Shown piece by piece: positions 15,257-16,005 of a DNA stretch of 16,005 bases (its first letter is position 1; every line of letters begins with the position of its first letter). This stretch comes from Aureispira sp964445645 (GTDB lineage Bacteria > Bacteroidota > Bacteroidia > Chitinophagales > Saprospiraceae). The position numbers and the translations under genes are program-made. The notes beneath the pieces were generated by a model, which was given only the letters and a program-made list of their open reading frames with translations, was not told the DNA's origin and made no database searches. Location of the stretch: assembly GCA_964445645.1 (NCBI GenBank), contig CAYULH010000126.1:1-16005 (forward strand). Direction: 5' to 3'.

Positions 15257-16005
15257 CTATTTGTAGACTTCCAATTGAAGCGGAAGTATTTCGGGAATAG
15301 TCATACGCTCAACAATGCTGTTGTTGCTGTAATCTACTAAATCTCGATTGGTACGACTAAATTGCACCTCAAAACGATTGTTGGCTTCATCGTAGCTGCT
15401 TTCTATCACGAGTTCTATCTCTAAAGAATATTTTTTGGGATTTTTGGCTACCTCTACATTGGCACCTACACCAAAACTGGCAGAAACACCTACCGTAATG
15501 GCGGGCCCTTCTAGTTCTAATGTAATAAACAAACGCTGCTCAAAACGATTGTTGCCTGTTTGTACTGGCTCAGGTCTATCTGTGTACAAACGTTTTACCT
15601 CTACCTTATAATAAGTGTCCATTATTCCTGTAAACATGATGCAATTTGGCTCAGGACTACTTGGAACAACAAGAGGTATGCCTCCCTGTTGTTTGCTTTC
15701 AATCAATTTCATCGGAATAGTCACCGTCATTCCTAAAGGGTCTGACAAACGAAGGACTAAGTTTTCTATGCCTCTACTTGAATCAATTGTACCACTGCTT
15801 CCTACGGCGCTACTAATCACCGATGCTACACTATCCAAACCCAACTCTTCTGCAACCTGGGCAGCCGCTTCTCCCATCAATACGGGTACAGGCTGCCAAC
15901 GAATCACTACAGTGGCTTGGATGGTATCGCTATTAGTTGGCTGTTGCAAAATACGCTCAACAGGCTTGGGAGCGTGGTAACGAGCATCCAACAGGGTATT
16001 TATGA
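15257..16005 (-). CDS. Protein of unknown function, 5' end outside the window
   Basis: I do not recognise this protein. The minus-strand frame stays open to the right edge. The first possible start inside the window would be a TTG at 15989-15991, and sense codons continue upstream of it, so the true start is probably beyond base 16005. About 248 residues are visible. There is no signal peptide, membrane helix or catalytic motif in the visible part. It contains Gly/Ser/Val-rich, beta-strand-like stretches such as ITVGVSASFGVGANVEV and alternating hydrophobic/polar segments (SLEIELVIESSYDE), and ends LPLQLEVYK. The composition suggests a mainly beta-stranded soluble or particle-forming protein, but that is only a guess. 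The helicase-like gene follows after 141 bp on the same strand, so they may be linked functionally. Confidence 0.7.
   Translation of the reverse strand, partial: INTLLDARYHAPKPVERILQQPTNSDTIQATVVIRWQPVPVLMGEAAAQVAEELGLDSVASVISSAVGSSGTIDSSRGIENLVLRLSDPLGMTVTIPMKLIESKQQGGIPLVVPSSPEPNCIMFTGIMDTYYKVEVKRLYTDRPEPVQTGNNRFEQRLFITLELEGPAITVGVSASFGVGANVEVAKNPKKYSLEIELVIESSYDEANNRFEVQFSRTNRDLVDYSNNSIVERMTIPEILPLQLEVYK

Overview
The window looks like a chromosomal segment from a member of the Bacteroidota (Bacteroidetes), possibly of the Saprospiria/Chitinophagia type. The evidence is a secreted serine hydrolase with a Por-type (T9SS type A) C-terminal sorting domain, A-rich leaders without clear Shine-Dalgarno sequences, promoter -7-like boxes of the TAnnTTTG type, and several periplasmic proteins with the short leaders ending in AQ that are common in this phylum. 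The genus cannot be fixed from the sequence. There are no tRNA or rRNA genes, no CRISPR array and no recognisable transposase.

Left part (1-3077, + strand): a tight run of three genes. They are the 3' part of a left-handed beta-helix sugar N-acetyltransferase (WbpD/WlbB-like, surface-glycan synthesis), an MFS transporter 5 bp downstream, and a secreted beta-lactamase-fold serine hydrolase exported by the T9SS. A gap of about 250 bp follows. Most of it is an imperfect palindrome of about 160 bp, centred on a perfect 6-bp hairpin and resembling a MITE or a long structured RNA. Next comes a GH73/LysM cell-wall glucosaminidase (+), whose true start lies downstream of the palindrome, and it converges with tadA (-), the tRNA A34 deaminase.

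Middle part (4851-10257): a divergent promoter region, then a TolC-type outer-membrane channel and a MacA/HlyD-type periplasmic adaptor (+), separated by a strong intercistronic hairpin and closed by an intrinsic terminator. No inner-membrane pump gene accompanies them here. After the terminator and a leader of about 200 nt comes a PpiD/SurA-like membrane-anchored peptidyl-prolyl isomerase (+). It ends at a bidirectional terminator shared with the convergent minus-strand genes.

Right part (10358-16005, all - strand): an unrecognised protein running off the right edge, a 1310-residue protein, and a periplasmic TPR protein. The large protein has the layout of DUF4011-type superfamily-1 helicases with a Vsr-like C-terminal nuclease domain. 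Nearly every catalytic motif is altered (Walker A, Walker B glutamate, motif IV and VI arginines, and probably the nuclease site), while the reading frame is intact over almost 4 kb. This apparent pseudo-helicase is the most unusual item in the window. Its motif-by-motif degeneration, rather than frameshifts or stops, suggests a conserved non-catalytic role.
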